Assembly (NCBI GenBank): GCA_963766375.1
Contig: CAVXZG010000015.1
Location: 1-64,000 of the forward strand
DNA from: AC-32 sp963766375
GTDB taxonomy: Bacteria; Actinomycetota; Thermoleophilia; Gaiellales; Gaiellaceae
DNA: 64,000 nt
Direction of reading: 5' to 3'
Shown: piece after piece, positions 8,230 through 16,159 of the stretch
Numbering within the stretch: position 1 is the first letter of the stretch
Layout of the letters: each line of letters opens with the position of its first letter
Program-made: the position numbers and the translations under genes
Notes under the pieces: model-generated
Database searches by the model: none
The model's input: the letters and a program-made list of their open reading frames with translations, nothing else
Told to the model about the DNA's origin: nothing

Positions 8230-9267
8230 CTACGACGGGCGGCTGGCCAGCTTGACCTGGGCGGTGATGTCCTTGCCGTTGCGGCGGATCTTCACCGTCA
8301 CCGTCTCGCCGGGCTTGTGGGCGTCGATCGCCCGCGTCAGCGCTTCCGCCGAATCCACGGTGGTGCCGTCCACGGCGGTGACCACGTCTCCGGAGCGCAG
8401 GTTCGCCTTCGCCGCCGGGGTGCCCGGCCGCACATCGGCCACGCGGGCCGACGAGGCCGTCGAGTCCAGGGCGACGCCGAGGTAGGCGTGCACGGCCTTG
8501 CCGTTCGAGATCAGCTGGCCCGCGATCGAGCGGACCGTGTCGGAAGGGATCGAGAAGCCGACGCCGGCGTTGTCGCCTGAGTCGCTGCGGATCTGCGAGT
8601 TGACGCCGACCACCTGGCCCTGCGCGTTCAGCAGCGGGCCGCCGGAGTTGCCGTGGTTGATCGCGGCGTCGGTCTGGATCGAGTCGGTAATGCTGAAGCC
8701 CTGGTTGAGCGAGGCGATCGAGCGGTGCAGCGCGCTGACGATCCCGGAGGTAACGGTCTCCTCGAGCCCGAAGGGGCTTCCGATCGCCACCACAGGGTCA
8801 CCGACGACGAGGTTGCCCGAACTGCCGAGCGTGAGCGGGTACAGCTGGGAAGCCGGCGCGTTCACCTTCAGCACGGCGAGGTCCGTCGAGCTGTCGCCGC
8901 CGATGAGCTGCGCGCTGTAGGTCTTGCCGTTCCAGAACTTGACCGAAAACGACTGGGCACCTTGGACGACGTGGTCGTTCGTGACGATGTGACCACTCGA
9001 GTCGTAGACGAAGCCCGAGCCCTCGGCGGAGTTCCCGGTCCCGCGGGCGGTGATCTCGACGACGCCGCGATACGCGCGCCGGTAGATCGAGTTCACCGAG
9101 AGCGGCGTGCCGTTCGCGACAGGCTGCGCGTTCTGCACGGTGACCTGCCTGACGACGGTGTTGCCGTGGTCGGTGAAGATCGAGTAGGCGACTGCCCCGG
9201 CGCCCGCACCGATGCAGGCTGCTGCTAGGAGAGAGGCAAGAAGTGGCGTGCGCGGGCGACGGGGCAT
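8230..9267 (-). CDS. HtrA/DegP-type serine protease with PDZ domain (HtrA-1)
   Basis: This 345-residue S1C protease handles misfolded envelope proteins. It has an N-terminal anchor (residues about 9-31), a trypsin-like domain with the triad His99 (IVTNDHVV), Asp129 (SSTDLAVL) and Ser208 (HGNSGGPL), and one PDZ domain (about 255-340). I chose ATG 9267 because AAAGGA lies about 10 nt upstream and the anchor follows directly; an upstream in-frame start at 9315 would add residues without similarity. It is divergent from the response regulator at 9577, as pepD neighbours mprAB in mycobacteria. The upstream region carries four 11-bp-spaced repeats (9321-9364), suggesting control by that regulator. 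Confidence 0.93.
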   Translation of the reverse strand: MPRRPRTPLLASLLAAACIGAGAGAVAYSIFTDHGNTVVRQVTVQNAQPVANGTPLSVNSIYRRAYRGVVEITARGTGNSAEGSGFVYDSSGHIVTNDHVVQGAQSFSVKFWNGKTYSAQLIGGDSSTDLAVLKVNAPASQLYPLTLGSSGNLVVGDPVVAIGSPFGLEETVTSGIVSALHRSIASLNQGFSITDSIQTDAAINHGNSGGPLLNAQGQVVGVNSQIRSDSGDNAGVGFSIPSDTVRSIAGQLISNGKAVHAYLGVALDSTASSARVADVRPGTPAAKANLRSGDVVTAVDGTTVDSAEALTRAIDAHKPGETVTVKIRRNGKDITAQVKLASRPS

Positions 9268-9320
9268 GGGGGAGGGTCCTTTCGGTTGCTGTCTTGACGC
9301 AGACCATGAGACCACTCGCC

Positions 9321-9364
9321 TCTAAGACCCACGTGAAACCTGGTTAAGAACTTCCTGAAAGTGT
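9321..9364. promoter_or_regulatory. 11-bp-period direct repeats upstream of HtrA-1
   Basis: Four heptamers spaced exactly 11 bp apart: TCTAAGA (9321), CGTGAAA (9332), GTTAAGA (9343) and CCTGAAA (9354), consensus nnT(A/G)A(G/A)A. The spacing is one helical turn, as for OmpR/PhoB-family response regulators that bind head-to-tail. They lie 54-97 bp upstream of the HtrA-1 ATG. The complement of this core matches the repeats at 11589-11632. Confidence 0.65.
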
Positions 9365-9373
9365 GCCTACGAG

Positions 9374-9413
9374 AAAACCCCGCCGCCCGCTGGTGTCAGG
9401 CGGACGGCGGGGC
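9374..9413 (-). terminator. Hairpin with T-run in the HtrA-1 leader region
   Basis: CCCCGCCG (9378-9385) pairs with CGGCGGGG (9405-9412), extended by CCGC/GCGG inside. On the minus strand the hairpin is followed by TTTTC (9377-9373), giving an intrinsic terminator shape for leftward transcription. No minus-strand gene ends here, since the response regulator on the right is on the plus strand. It may be an attenuator for a long HtrA-1 leader, or may block leftward antisense transcription. Confidence 0.5.
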
Positions 9414-9475
9414 TCGCTTCGCACAAGGGTTTGGGGGATCCCTTATTCGATGACGGTCGAATCAGATCAACCGCG

Positions 9476-9570
9476 CCTAAGAGCCTCGTGAGAAGTGCCT
9501 AAGAAATCCCTAAGAACTGCCTGCTCTCCGGCGGACCTCTCACGAACTTCTCACGTCGAAGGCGCACAAT
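9476..9570 (+). promoter_or_regulatory. Response-regulator promoter with 11-bp repeats and leaderless -10
   Basis: CCTAAGA (9476), CGTGAGA (9487), CCTAAGA (9498) and CCTAAGA (9509) are spaced 11 bp apart. A second pair in the opposite orientation, TCTCAC at 9538 and 9549, is also 11 bp apart and lies at the -35 position. CACAAT (9565-9570) is a plausible -10 box six nt before the GTG start at 9577, implying a leaderless transcript. The arrangement suggests autoregulation. Confidence 0.6.
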
Positions 9571-9576
9571 GCGCAC

Positions 9577-10257
9577 GTGAAGATCCTGGTGGTAGACGAC
9601 GAGCGGGCCGTGCGGGAATCGCTGCGGCGTGCGCTCGAGCTGGAGGGCTACGAGATCGAGCTGGCCGAGGACGGCCGCCAGGCACTCGAGCGCCTCGCGC
9701 GCGAGGACCAGCCCGACGCGGTCATCCTCGACGTGCTCATGCCCGGGGTGGACGGCCTCGAGGTCTGCCGCACGCTCCGTAGCCAGGGAAGCCGGCTGCC
9801 GGTGCTGATGCTGACGGCCCGCACGCAGGTCGAGGACCGGGTCGAAGGGCTCGACGCGGGCGCCGACGACTACCTGACCAAACCCTTCGCGCTCGAGGAG
9901 CTGCTGGCTCGCGTGCGGGCGCTCCTGCGCCGCTCCGGCGACGACGGCGCGAGCGGCGACACGCTCAGCTTCGCCGACCTGGAGCTCGACCCGGGCACGC
10001 GTGAGGTCACGCGCGGCGACGAGCGGATCGAGCTGACGCGTACCGAGTTCTCGCTGCTCGAGCTGTTCCTGCGCAACCCGCGCCAGGTGCTGACGCGCTC
10101 GGTGATCTTCGAGCGCGTCTGGGGCTACGACTTCGGCTTCGCCTCGAACTCGCTCGACGTCTACATCGGCTACCTGCGGCGCAAGACCGAGGCGAGCGGC
10201 AAGCCGCGACTGATCCACACGGTTCGCGGCGTGGGCTACGCGCTGCGCGAGACATGA
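9577..10257 (+). CDS. OmpR-family response regulator (MprA-like)
   Basis: The 226-residue regulator has a receiver domain with the acidic pair Asp7/Asp8, phosphoacceptor Asp52 (VILDVLMPG), the conserved Thr in LTAR, and Lys in YLTKPF. A winged-helix DNA-binding domain (from about residue 130) ends with YIGYLRRKTE and the VRGVGYALRE signature. The GTG start is six nt after a -10-like box. The histidine kinase follows with an ATGA overlap, so they form one operon. With HtrA next door this matches the mycobacterial MprAB-PepD arrangement of envelope-stress response. The 11-bp repeats at several promoters here are its likely targets. Confidence 0.93.
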   Translation: MKILVVDDERAVRESLRRALELEGYEIELAEDGRQALERLAREDQPDAVILDVLMPGVDGLEVCRTLRSQGSRLPVLMLTARTQVEDRVEGLDAGADDYLTKPFALEELLARVRALLRRSGDDGASGDTLSFADLELDPGTREVTRGDERIELTRTEFSLLELFLRNPRQVLTRSVIFERVWGYDFGFASNSLDVYIGYLRRKTEASGKPRLIHTVRGVGYALRET

Positions 10258-11595
10258 GCTTCCGCACGAGGCTGGCGCTCGTGGCCGCGACCGCGGTGGG
10301 GCTTGCGGTCGTCGCCGCCTCGGCGGTCGTCTACGTCGTCGTGCGGGGACAGCTGCTCGGGCAGGTCGACCGCACGCTGGTGAACAGCGCAAGGCAGTTG
10401 GCGACGGGGCCTCCGCCCCACGTAGACGAGGACGGCTATATCGACGTGCCCGGGCCACGGTTCGGGAACGAGCGCTACTACATCCAGGCGGTTCCTGTCT
10501 CCGGGACGCCGCTGATCACCGCGGATGAACCGCAATTTCCGCTCCCGGTGAGCGAGCGCGACCGAAAGGCTGCGCTCGGCGGTGGCCGCGAGTACTTCAG
10601 CGTCAAGCGCGCCAGGGGCACGGAGTTCCGTGTGTTCACGATCCCGTCGGCCCCCTATGCGATCCAGCTGGCGCGTCCGCTCACCGAGGTGAACAGGACC
10701 CTTCACCGGATCAGCGCTCTTCCTGATCCTGATCGCTGCCGGCGGGATCGCCGTCGCGGCCGGCCTCGGGCTCGTCGTTGCACGAGCGGCGCTCGCGCCG
10801 GTGCGGCGGCTGACCAAGACGACCGAGTCGGTCACCGAGACCGGAGACCTGTCGCAACGAATCGAGTCGACCAGCGAGGACGAGCTCGGGCGTCTGGCCT
10901 CGAGCTTCAACACGATGCTCGCTGCGCTCGAGGAGTCGAGCCGCGCTCAGCGGCAGCTCGTCGCCGACGCGTCGCATGAGCTGCGGACGCCGTTGACGAG
11001 CCTGCGCACGAACATCGAGGTCCTCGCGCGCGGGGACAAGCTCGCCAAGGAGGACCGCGAGCGCCTGCTCGAAGACGTCGTCGAGCAGATCGGCGAGATG
11101 ACCTCGCTGATCGGCGAGCTGATCGAGCTCGCGCGTGGCGAGCGCGGTGAGGAAGCTCCAGAGGACGTGCGTCTCGACCTGATCGCCGAAGGAGCCGTGG
11201 AGCGCGCGCGCCGGAACCGGCCCAACGTCTCCTTCACGACCGACTTCGAGGAGGCGACCGTCTACGGCGCGCCGTCCACGATCGAGCGCGCGGTTGCGAA
11301 CCTGCTCGACAACGCGGCCAAGTGGAGCCCGCCCGGCGGCGAGGTCGAGGTCGGCGTCCGTGCCGGCGAGGTCTCCGTCCGTGACCACGGCCCCGGGATC
11401 GCCGAGGAGGACCTGCCCTACGTCTTCGACCGCTTCTACCGCGCCCGTAACGCCCGCGGCCTGCCGGGCTCCGGGCTCGGCCTCGCGATCGTGAAGCAGG
11501 TTGCCGACGCGCACGGCGGCCAGGTCCTGGCCGAGCGCGCGGAAGGCGGCGGCACGCGGATGCGGCTGCGTTTCAACGGCCGCGACGGTTCTTAG
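10254..11595 (+). CDS. Sensor histidine kinase (MprB-like), one frameshift
   Basis: Membrane sensor kinase: TM1 (residues about 7-30), an extracytoplasmic sensor region of about 125 residues, TM2 (LFLILIAAGGIAVAAGLGLV), HAMP, a dimerisation helix with the phosphorylated His in ASHELRTPL, and a HATPase domain with N box DNAAKWSP, G1 DHGPGI, F box YVFDRFYR and G2 GSGLGLAI. One extra base near 10715 splits it into two frames; removing it gives 446 residues. The start overlaps the response-regulator stop (ATGA). Its stop codon lies inside the first of four operator repeats (11589-11632). The signal is unknown; envelope stress is inferred from the MprB-like setting. Confidence 0.9.
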
Positions 11596-11632
11596 GCACT
11601 TCTTAGCGCGCTTTCAGGCCGTTCTCAGGGGC
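11589..11632. promoter_or_regulatory. Four 11-bp-spaced operator repeats after the kinase gene
   Basis: TTCTTAG (11589), TTCTTAG (11600), CTTTCAG (11611) and TTCTCAG (11622) follow each other at exactly 11 bp. The first overlaps the kinase stop codon TAG (11593-11595). The core is the complement of the repeats upstream of HtrA-1 and of the response regulator. The site precedes the small ORF at 11680 and the repeat protein at 11847, so it probably drives those genes. Confidence 0.65.
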
Positions 11633-11679
11633 GGGTGGTTGGGTGCGATGAACACGAACGACGACCTGAAGGAGGCCGT

Positions 11680-11826
11680 ATGTCCGACAAGACTTTCCCG
11701 CACCCCCACCCGCAGCCCCGGACGCCGAACGCGAGCTCCGTGCCGCCGACCCCCGCCGAGGCAGCAGCTTCCTCGGTGCGCTGGGAGCGCCACGGCCTGC
11801 TCGGCCGGCTCGTCCAGGCTCGCTGA
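11680..11826 (+). CDS. Small Pro/His-rich protein (48 aa)
   Basis: A 48-residue frame starts at ATG 11680, eight bases after a strong ribosome-binding site (GAAGGAGG). The N-terminus is FPHPHPQPRTPNASSVPP, followed by an alanine/arginine-rich helix ending GRLVQAR. It has no TM segment. It sits 48 bp after the four-repeat operator and 20 bp before the next gene, so the two are probably co-transcribed. I do not recognise a family. The alternating His-Pro pattern could bind metal ions, but that is speculation. Confidence 0.55.
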   Translation: MSDKTFPHPHPQPRTPNASSVPPTPAEAAASSVRWERHGLLGRLVQAR

Positions 11827-11846
11827 CCCGAAAGGAGCACGATCGG

Positions 11847-12542
11847 ATGGACGCTTCAATCAAACGCAAGGCGATCGCAGGAACCGTGGCTGCACTGGCA
11901 GTCGGCGGGACCGGCGCCGGAATCGCGGCGACCAAGCTCGGCAGCAATCCGAGTGCCGAGAGCAAGGCGATCGTCGACAACGCCGCGAAGCAGCTCGGCG
12001 TGCAGCCGAGCGCGCTCAGCAGCGCTCTCAAGAAGGCGCTCAGCGACCGCGTCGACGCCGCGGTAGCCGCCGGGCGGCTGACCAAGGAGCAGGGCGCGGA
12101 GTTGAAGGCGCGAATCGCCTCCGACGACTTCCCGCTCTTCGGGCCTCCCGGCATGGGCGGCGGACACTTCGAGCACCACGGCGGCGGGCCCGGCCTGGAC
12201 GCCGCGGCCAAGTACCTCGGCCTGACGGAGGCGAAGCTCCGCGAGCAGCTCGAGTCGGGCAAGACGCTCGCGCAGGTCGCGAAGGCTCAGGGCAAGACCG
12301 CGGACGGTCTGATCGCGGCGCTCAAGGCCGACGTCAAGCAGCGGCTCGATGACGCGGTCAAGGCCGGCCGGCTGACACAGGCGCAGGAAACGCGCATCCT
12401 GGCCGACCTGGATCAGCGGATCAGCGACTTCGTCAACGGCAAGCTGTTGCGCCGCCACGAGGGCTTCGGCTTCGGCGGCCCAGGCCGACCGGGCCGTGGT
12501 GACGGCGGGCCGCCGGCTGCCTTCCTGGGGCCTGCGGCGTGA
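11847..12542 (+). CDS. Secreted or membrane-anchored repeat protein (231 aa)
   Basis: The product has an N-terminal hydrophobic segment (residues about 8-30) serving as signal or anchor. Two similar helical units follow: one with LGVQPSALSSALKKAL and AAGRLTKEQ, the second with LGLTEAKLREQLESGKTLAQ and KAGRLTQAQ. Each unit combines a weak helix-turn-helix-like LGxxxxxLxxxL part with the D-A-V-x-A-G-R-L-T-x-x-Q motif known from secreted actinobacterial and Firmicutes proteins of unknown role. The tail is Gly/Pro-rich. AAAGGAG lies upstream of ATG 11847. Placed after the two-component system and its repeat operator, it is likely an envelope-stress regulon member. Confidence 0.75.
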   Translation: MDASIKRKAIAGTVAALAVGGTGAGIAATKLGSNPSAESKAIVDNAAKQLGVQPSALSSALKKALSDRVDAAVAAGRLTKEQGAELKARIASDDFPLFGPPGMGGGHFEHHGGGPGLDAAAKYLGLTEAKLREQLESGKTLAQVAKAQGKTADGLIAALKADVKQRLDDAVKAGRLTQAQETRILADLDQRISDFVNGKLLRRHEGFGFGGPGRPGRGDGGPPAAFLGPAA

Positions 12543-12808
12543 GCGAAGCTCCATCGAGGATCGAGGAAGCCCGCCGCAGGGCGTCGCTGGCCAAGCAGGC
12601 CGCGGTCGCTCTCGCCGCCGCGGGGTTCCTCCTCGTCCTGGTTCTCGCCCGCGTAAGCCACGCGGGCGCGAGCCAGGCCAGCACCACTTCCGGTTCGACC
12701 TCCGGCTCCTCGAGCACGCCCACCGAGTCCGATGACGACTTCAGCTACGGATCCCCGTCGGTCGCGCCGTCGACGGCGACCCCCCAGGCGCAGACGAGTG
12801 TCTCCTGA
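12539..12808 (+). CDS. Small membrane protein with Ser/Thr-rich tail
   Basis: This 89-residue protein has a basic N-terminus, one TM helix (AAVALAAAGFLLVLVLARVS, residues about 21-42) and an outside tail rich in Ser, Thr and Pro. It starts at GTG 12539 overlapping the previous stop (GTGA) and ends inside the ApbE gene. The same position, just before ApbE and a ferric-reductase-type membrane protein, suggests a part in that electron-transfer module. It has no FMN-attachment motif of the D-G-x-S/T-x-A-T kind. No family is recognised. Confidence 0.65.
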   Translation: MSEAPSRIEEARRRASLAKQAAVALAAAGFLLVLVLARVSHAGASQASTTSGSTSGSSSTPTESDDDFSYGSPSVAPSTATPQAQTSVS

Positions 12809-13649
12809 CCCGCATTCGTTTCAGGCCATGGGCGTGGACGTCGTCGTCGGCGGCGCGAGCCCGCGCGAGCTCGACCGGATCGAGCGCCACTTCGAGCGCT
12901 GGGAGCAGGTCTTCTCCCGCTTTCGGGACGACAGCGAGCTCAACCACGTCAATCGGTCCGAGTCCCAGGTCGTGGTCGTCTCGGAGCTGTTCGCGCGGGT
13001 GGCCCAAACTGCCCTAGAGGTCGCCCGCGCGACCGGCGGGCTCGTCGACCCGACGCTCGGCTCGGCGATCGAGGCGGCCGGCTACGACAGAGATTTCTCG
13101 CTCCTCCCCGACGACGATGAGCGGCCGCCCGGCCCGCCGGTGCCCGGAAGCTGGCGGACGCTACGCCTCTACGGGCGGCTGCTCTCGCGCCCTCCGGGCG
13201 TGCAGCTCGACCTGAACGGCGTCGTCAAGTCACTCGCCGTCGACGACGCCCTCGGATTCATCGAGGGCGAGGGGTTGATCGCGGCCGGAGGAGACGTCGC
13301 CGGGCGCGGAGGGGCGACGGTCGAGCTGCCTCGCGGCGGCTCGCTCAGCCTGCTCGCCGGCGGGCTCGCCACGAGCGGAACTACTCGGCGGCACTGGCGG
13401 CGGCAGGGACTGGTTCAGCACCACCTGCTCGATCCGAGCACCGGCCGGCCTGCCGAATCGCGGTGGCAGGAAGTCACGGTCGCCGCAGGGTCGTGCCTGG
13501 GCGCCGACGTGGCCGCGAAGGCTGCATTCCTGCTCTCCGAGGACGGGCCAGACTGGCTCGACGAGCGCGGGCTGCCCGGCCGCTTCCTCGACGCCCGCGG
13601 CGAAGTCGTGAACCGAGCCTGGCGGGATCGCCTCCCGTTCGCCGCATGA
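12798..13649 (+). CDS. apbE: FAD:protein FMN transferase (ApbE)
   Basis: ApbE attaches FMN covalently to a threonine or serine of partner proteins outside the cytoplasm. The 283-residue protein shows the N-terminal FQAMGV motif, the substrate-loop region VDPTLGSAIEAAGYDR, the LDLNGVVKSLAVD segment, the AAGGDVAG nucleotide-binding motif and the metal-binding C-terminal GADVAAKAAFLL. I chose GTG 12798, which keeps the FxAMG motif near the N-terminus and overlaps the previous gene by 11 bp. It has no clear signal peptide. The next gene (ATGA overlap) encodes a ferric-reductase-like membrane protein. No flavinylated partner is visible in the window. Confidence 0.9.
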   Translation: MSPDPHSFQAMGVDVVVGGASPRELDRIERHFERWEQVFSRFRDDSELNHVNRSESQVVVVSELFARVAQTALEVARATGGLVDPTLGSAIEAAGYDRDFSLLPDDDERPPGPPVPGSWRTLRLYGRLLSRPPGVQLDLNGVVKSLAVDDALGFIEGEGLIAAGGDVAGRGGATVELPRGGSLSLLAGGLATSGTTRRHWRRQGLVQHHLLDPSTGRPAESRWQEVTVAAGSCLGADVAAKAAFLLSEDGPDWLDERGLPGRFLDARGEVVNRAWRDRLPFAA

Positions 13650-14284
13650 TCCTCGCGGCCGCCAACTACACGTGGTACGCGGCCCGCGCGGGCGGGATGC
13701 TCGCGTTCGTCCTGCTCACGTCGTCGGTCGTCGCCGGCCTCATGCTTTCGTCCCGCGACCGCCTGAAGCACTGGCCGCGCTTCGCGCTCGAGGACGTTCA
13801 CCGCTTCCTCGGCCTGCTCGCGGGCAGCTTCATCGTCCTGCACGGCGGCGCGCTCCTGCTCGACAGCTACCTGCCGTTCACGCTCGGGAGCCTGCTCATC
13901 CCCGGAACCGCGCCCTACCGGCCGCTCTCGGTGGCGCTGGGGATCGTGGGCGCCGAGCTGTTGGTCGCTCTCGCGATCGCGAACCGCTACCGGAAGCAGA
14001 TCGGGCACACGTTCTGGAAGCGCACCCACTATCTGAACTTCGCCGTCTGGGCCCTCGCGCTCGTGCACGGTCTGGCCGCCGGAACGGACACCGCCACTCC
14101 CTGGGCCGTCGCGATCTACGTGGTCTCGGCGTCGCTCGTGGTCGGCCTGACCGTCCGCCGCGTGCTTCGCGCCGCCGCCGTCGAGCGCTGGGCCGTTCGC
14201 TTCTGGCCGGGAACCGCGGCGGTCGTCGCGGCCGAGCTGATCATCATCCTCGCGTTCGGCCCGCTGCGGCACCACGGCGCCTGA
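13646..14284 (+). CDS. Ferric-reductase-like transmembrane (cytochrome b-type) protein
   Basis: A 212-residue protein with about six TM helices. Two helices carry the haem-ligand histidine pattern: EDVHRFLGLLAGSFIVLHGG and THYLNFAVWALALVHGLAAG, each with two histidines about 12-14 residues apart. This is the ferric-reductase-like domain (MsrQ/YedZ, PF01794 type), which passes electrons across the membrane through two b haems. No cytosolic flavin/NADPH domain is attached, so a separate donor is needed. Its overlap with apbE suggests transfer to or from a flavinylated protein. Start ATG 13646 overlaps the apbE stop. Confidence 0.85.
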   Translation: MILAAANYTWYAARAGGMLAFVLLTSSVVAGLMLSSRDRLKHWPRFALEDVHRFLGLLAGSFIVLHGGALLLDSYLPFTLGSLLIPGTAPYRPLSVALGIVGAELLVALAIANRYRKQIGHTFWKRTHYLNFAVWALALVHGLAAGTDTATPWAVAIYVVSASLVVGLTVRRVLRAAAVERWAVRFWPGTAAVVAAELIIILAFGPLRHHGA

Positions 14285-14300
14285 GAGATACCCTGCGCGA

Positions 14301-15281
14301 GTGCGAGAGCTCGCGGAAAGCATCGAGCGCTGGCGGGCCCGGGGCGACCGGATCGCCCTGGCGACCGTGGTCGCGACGCGCCGTTCCGCGCCTCGGCCGG
14401 TTGGCGCCAAGCTTGCGGTCTCAGAGCGCGGTGAGCTTTTCGGCTCCGTTTCCGGCGGTTGTGTCGAGAGCGACGTCGCCGTCCAGGCCGCCGAGGTGAT
14501 CGAGGACGGCAAGCCGCGATTGCTCACCTACGGGATCACCGACGACATGGCCTGGAACGTCGGCTTGCCGTGCGGTGGGGAGATCGACGTCTTCGTCGAG
14601 CGCTTCGAGGGCGAGCTGCCCGAGTCGAGCGAGCCCGCGGTCGCTCTGACGATTCTCGAAGGCGAGCGGGCCGGCCAGAGGAGCCTGGCCGGGCCGGACG
14701 CGGTCGAGCCGGGGCCTAGCCGCGTGGTCGAGCTCGGCGGCGAGACGGTCTTCGCGGAGGTGCTCGGGCCGCCGCCGCGCCTGCTGGTCGTCGGCGCGAT
14801 CGACACCGCCGAGGAGCTCTGCCGCGCCGCGAAGAGCCTCGGCTGGCGTACGGCCGTCGCCGACCCGCGGCCTGCGCTCGCGACTCGCGAGCGGCTGCCG
14901 AGCCCCGACGAGCTCGTCGTCGCCTGGCCGGACGAAGCGCTGGAGCAGCTGGCCCCGGACCGCGACACCGCCGTCGTCGTGCTCACGCACGAGGAGCGGC
15001 TCGACGTGCCCGCGCTGACCGCCGCGCTGCCGAGCGAGGCGTTCTACGTCGGGGCGATCGGCTCGCGGCGCACGCAGGAGAAGCGGCGCGAGCGCCTGCT
15101 CGAGGCGGGACTCGGCGAGGAGGAGCTCGAGCGGCTCGCGGGCCCGGCCGGGCTCGACCTTGGCGCGCATACCCCCGCCGAGACCGCGGTCTCGATCCTG
15201 GCGGAGGTGCTGGCGGTTCGCGCCGGCCGCTCCGGCGGGCGGCTCGCCGAGCGCAGCGGGCCCATCCACAGCACGGCCTGA
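14301..15281 (+). CDS. xdhC: XdhC/CoxI family molybdoenzyme maturation factor
   Basis: XdhC proteins bind the molybdenum cofactor, help sulfurate it and insert it into xanthine-dehydrogenase-type enzymes. The 326-residue product has the N-terminal XdhC_CoxI domain (ATVVATRRSAPRPVGAKLAV, GSVSGGCVESDV) and a C-terminal Rossmann domain (LLVVGAIDTAEEL, then YVGAIGSRRTQEKRRERL). The start is GTG 14301, six nt after TACCCT, a leaderless-type promoter. The molybdenum hydroxylase it could serve lies at 40780-44289, with a MocA-like enzyme, so the maturation genes are split between two loci. Confidence 0.9.
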   Translation: MRELAESIERWRARGDRIALATVVATRRSAPRPVGAKLAVSERGELFGSVSGGCVESDVAVQAAEVIEDGKPRLLTYGITDDMAWNVGLPCGGEIDVFVERFEGELPESSEPAVALTILEGERAGQRSLAGPDAVEPGPSRVVELGGETVFAEVLGPPPRLLVVGAIDTAEELCRAAKSLGWRTAVADPRPALATRERLPSPDELVVAWPDEALEQLAPDRDTAVVVLTHEERLDVPALTAALPSEAFYVGAIGSRRTQEKRRERLLEAGLGEEELERLAGPAGLDLGAHTPAETAVSILAEVLAVRAGRSGGRLAERSGPIHSTA

Positions 15282-16152
15282 GTGCCCGCCGATCCTGCTG
15301 GCCTGCGCCTCGGCGGCGCTGTTCGGCGCGATGGCGGTCGCAGTTCGGTTCGCGCTGCGGCGGGAGGACGATCCCGTCCTCGGGGCGTTCGCGATGTCGA
15401 CCGTCGCGCTCGCCGTGACCGCCGTCATCGGCCTCGTCTCGAGCCTCGGGGACAGCCTCGACGTCTCGGAGCTCTGGCCGTTCTTCCTCGCGGGAGCAAT
15501 TGCGCCGGGGCTTTCGCAGATCCTGTTCACTCGTGCGGTACGCGAGGCGGGCGCCGCGCGCACCTCGGTGCTGATGGGAACAGCGCCGCTGGTTGCGGTC
15601 GCAATCGCCCTCGTCGCGCTGCACGAGCCGGTGCGAGCCCCGCTCCTGATCGGAGCCGCGCTGATCGTCGCCGGCGGGATTGCGCTCGCCGGCGAGCGGG
15701 TGCGCCCGGCCGACTTCCGGCGCCTCGGGATCGTCTTCGCAGTCCTGGCCACGATCATGTTCGCGATCCGCGACAATCTGCTCCGCTGGCTCGTCGGTGA
15801 GACCGACACGCACGCGCTCGTCACCGCGCCGGTGACGCTGCTCGCCGGCTCGGGCACGGTGGCGCTCTACCTCGCGGCGACGCGCGGTCGCGCCTGGGCT
15901 CGAGGCTACGGAGTCGTCGTCCGTGCCTTCTTCCCTGCCGGCGTGCTGTTCGGCCTCTCCTACGCGGCCCTCTTCGAGGCGTACTACCGGGGCCGCGTGA
16001 CCGTGGTCGCGCCGCTCGTTGCGACCGAGTCGCTCTGGGGCGTGATCTTCGCCGCGCTGCTCCTGCGCCGGAGTGAGCTCGTCGGTCGGCGGCTCGTGGC
16101 CGGCGCGGCGCTGATCGTCGCCGGCGGCGCGCTCATCGGCGCGTGGCGATAA
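15282..16152 (+). CDS. EamA (DMT) family transporter, one probable frameshift
   Basis: A ten-TM drug/metabolite transporter with two EamA repeats: ALFGAMAVAVRF and VLMGTAPLVAVAIALVAL in the first, MFAIRDNLLRWL and APLVATESLWGVIFAALLL in the second, each ending IVAGG. The frame has no start codon after the xdhC stop. GTG 15282, which overlaps that stop, would begin MPAILLACASAALFG if one base near 15288 is removed, and the length then becomes exactly 290 codons. I therefore place the start there. The substrate is unknown. Confidence 0.8.
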
Positions 16153-16159
16153 TTCGCCC

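Noticed and set aside
9476..9515. CRISPR-like short repeats
   Set aside because: The repeat unit is 7 of every 11 bp with no spacers of usual length and no cas genes. The phase fits a response-regulator operator.
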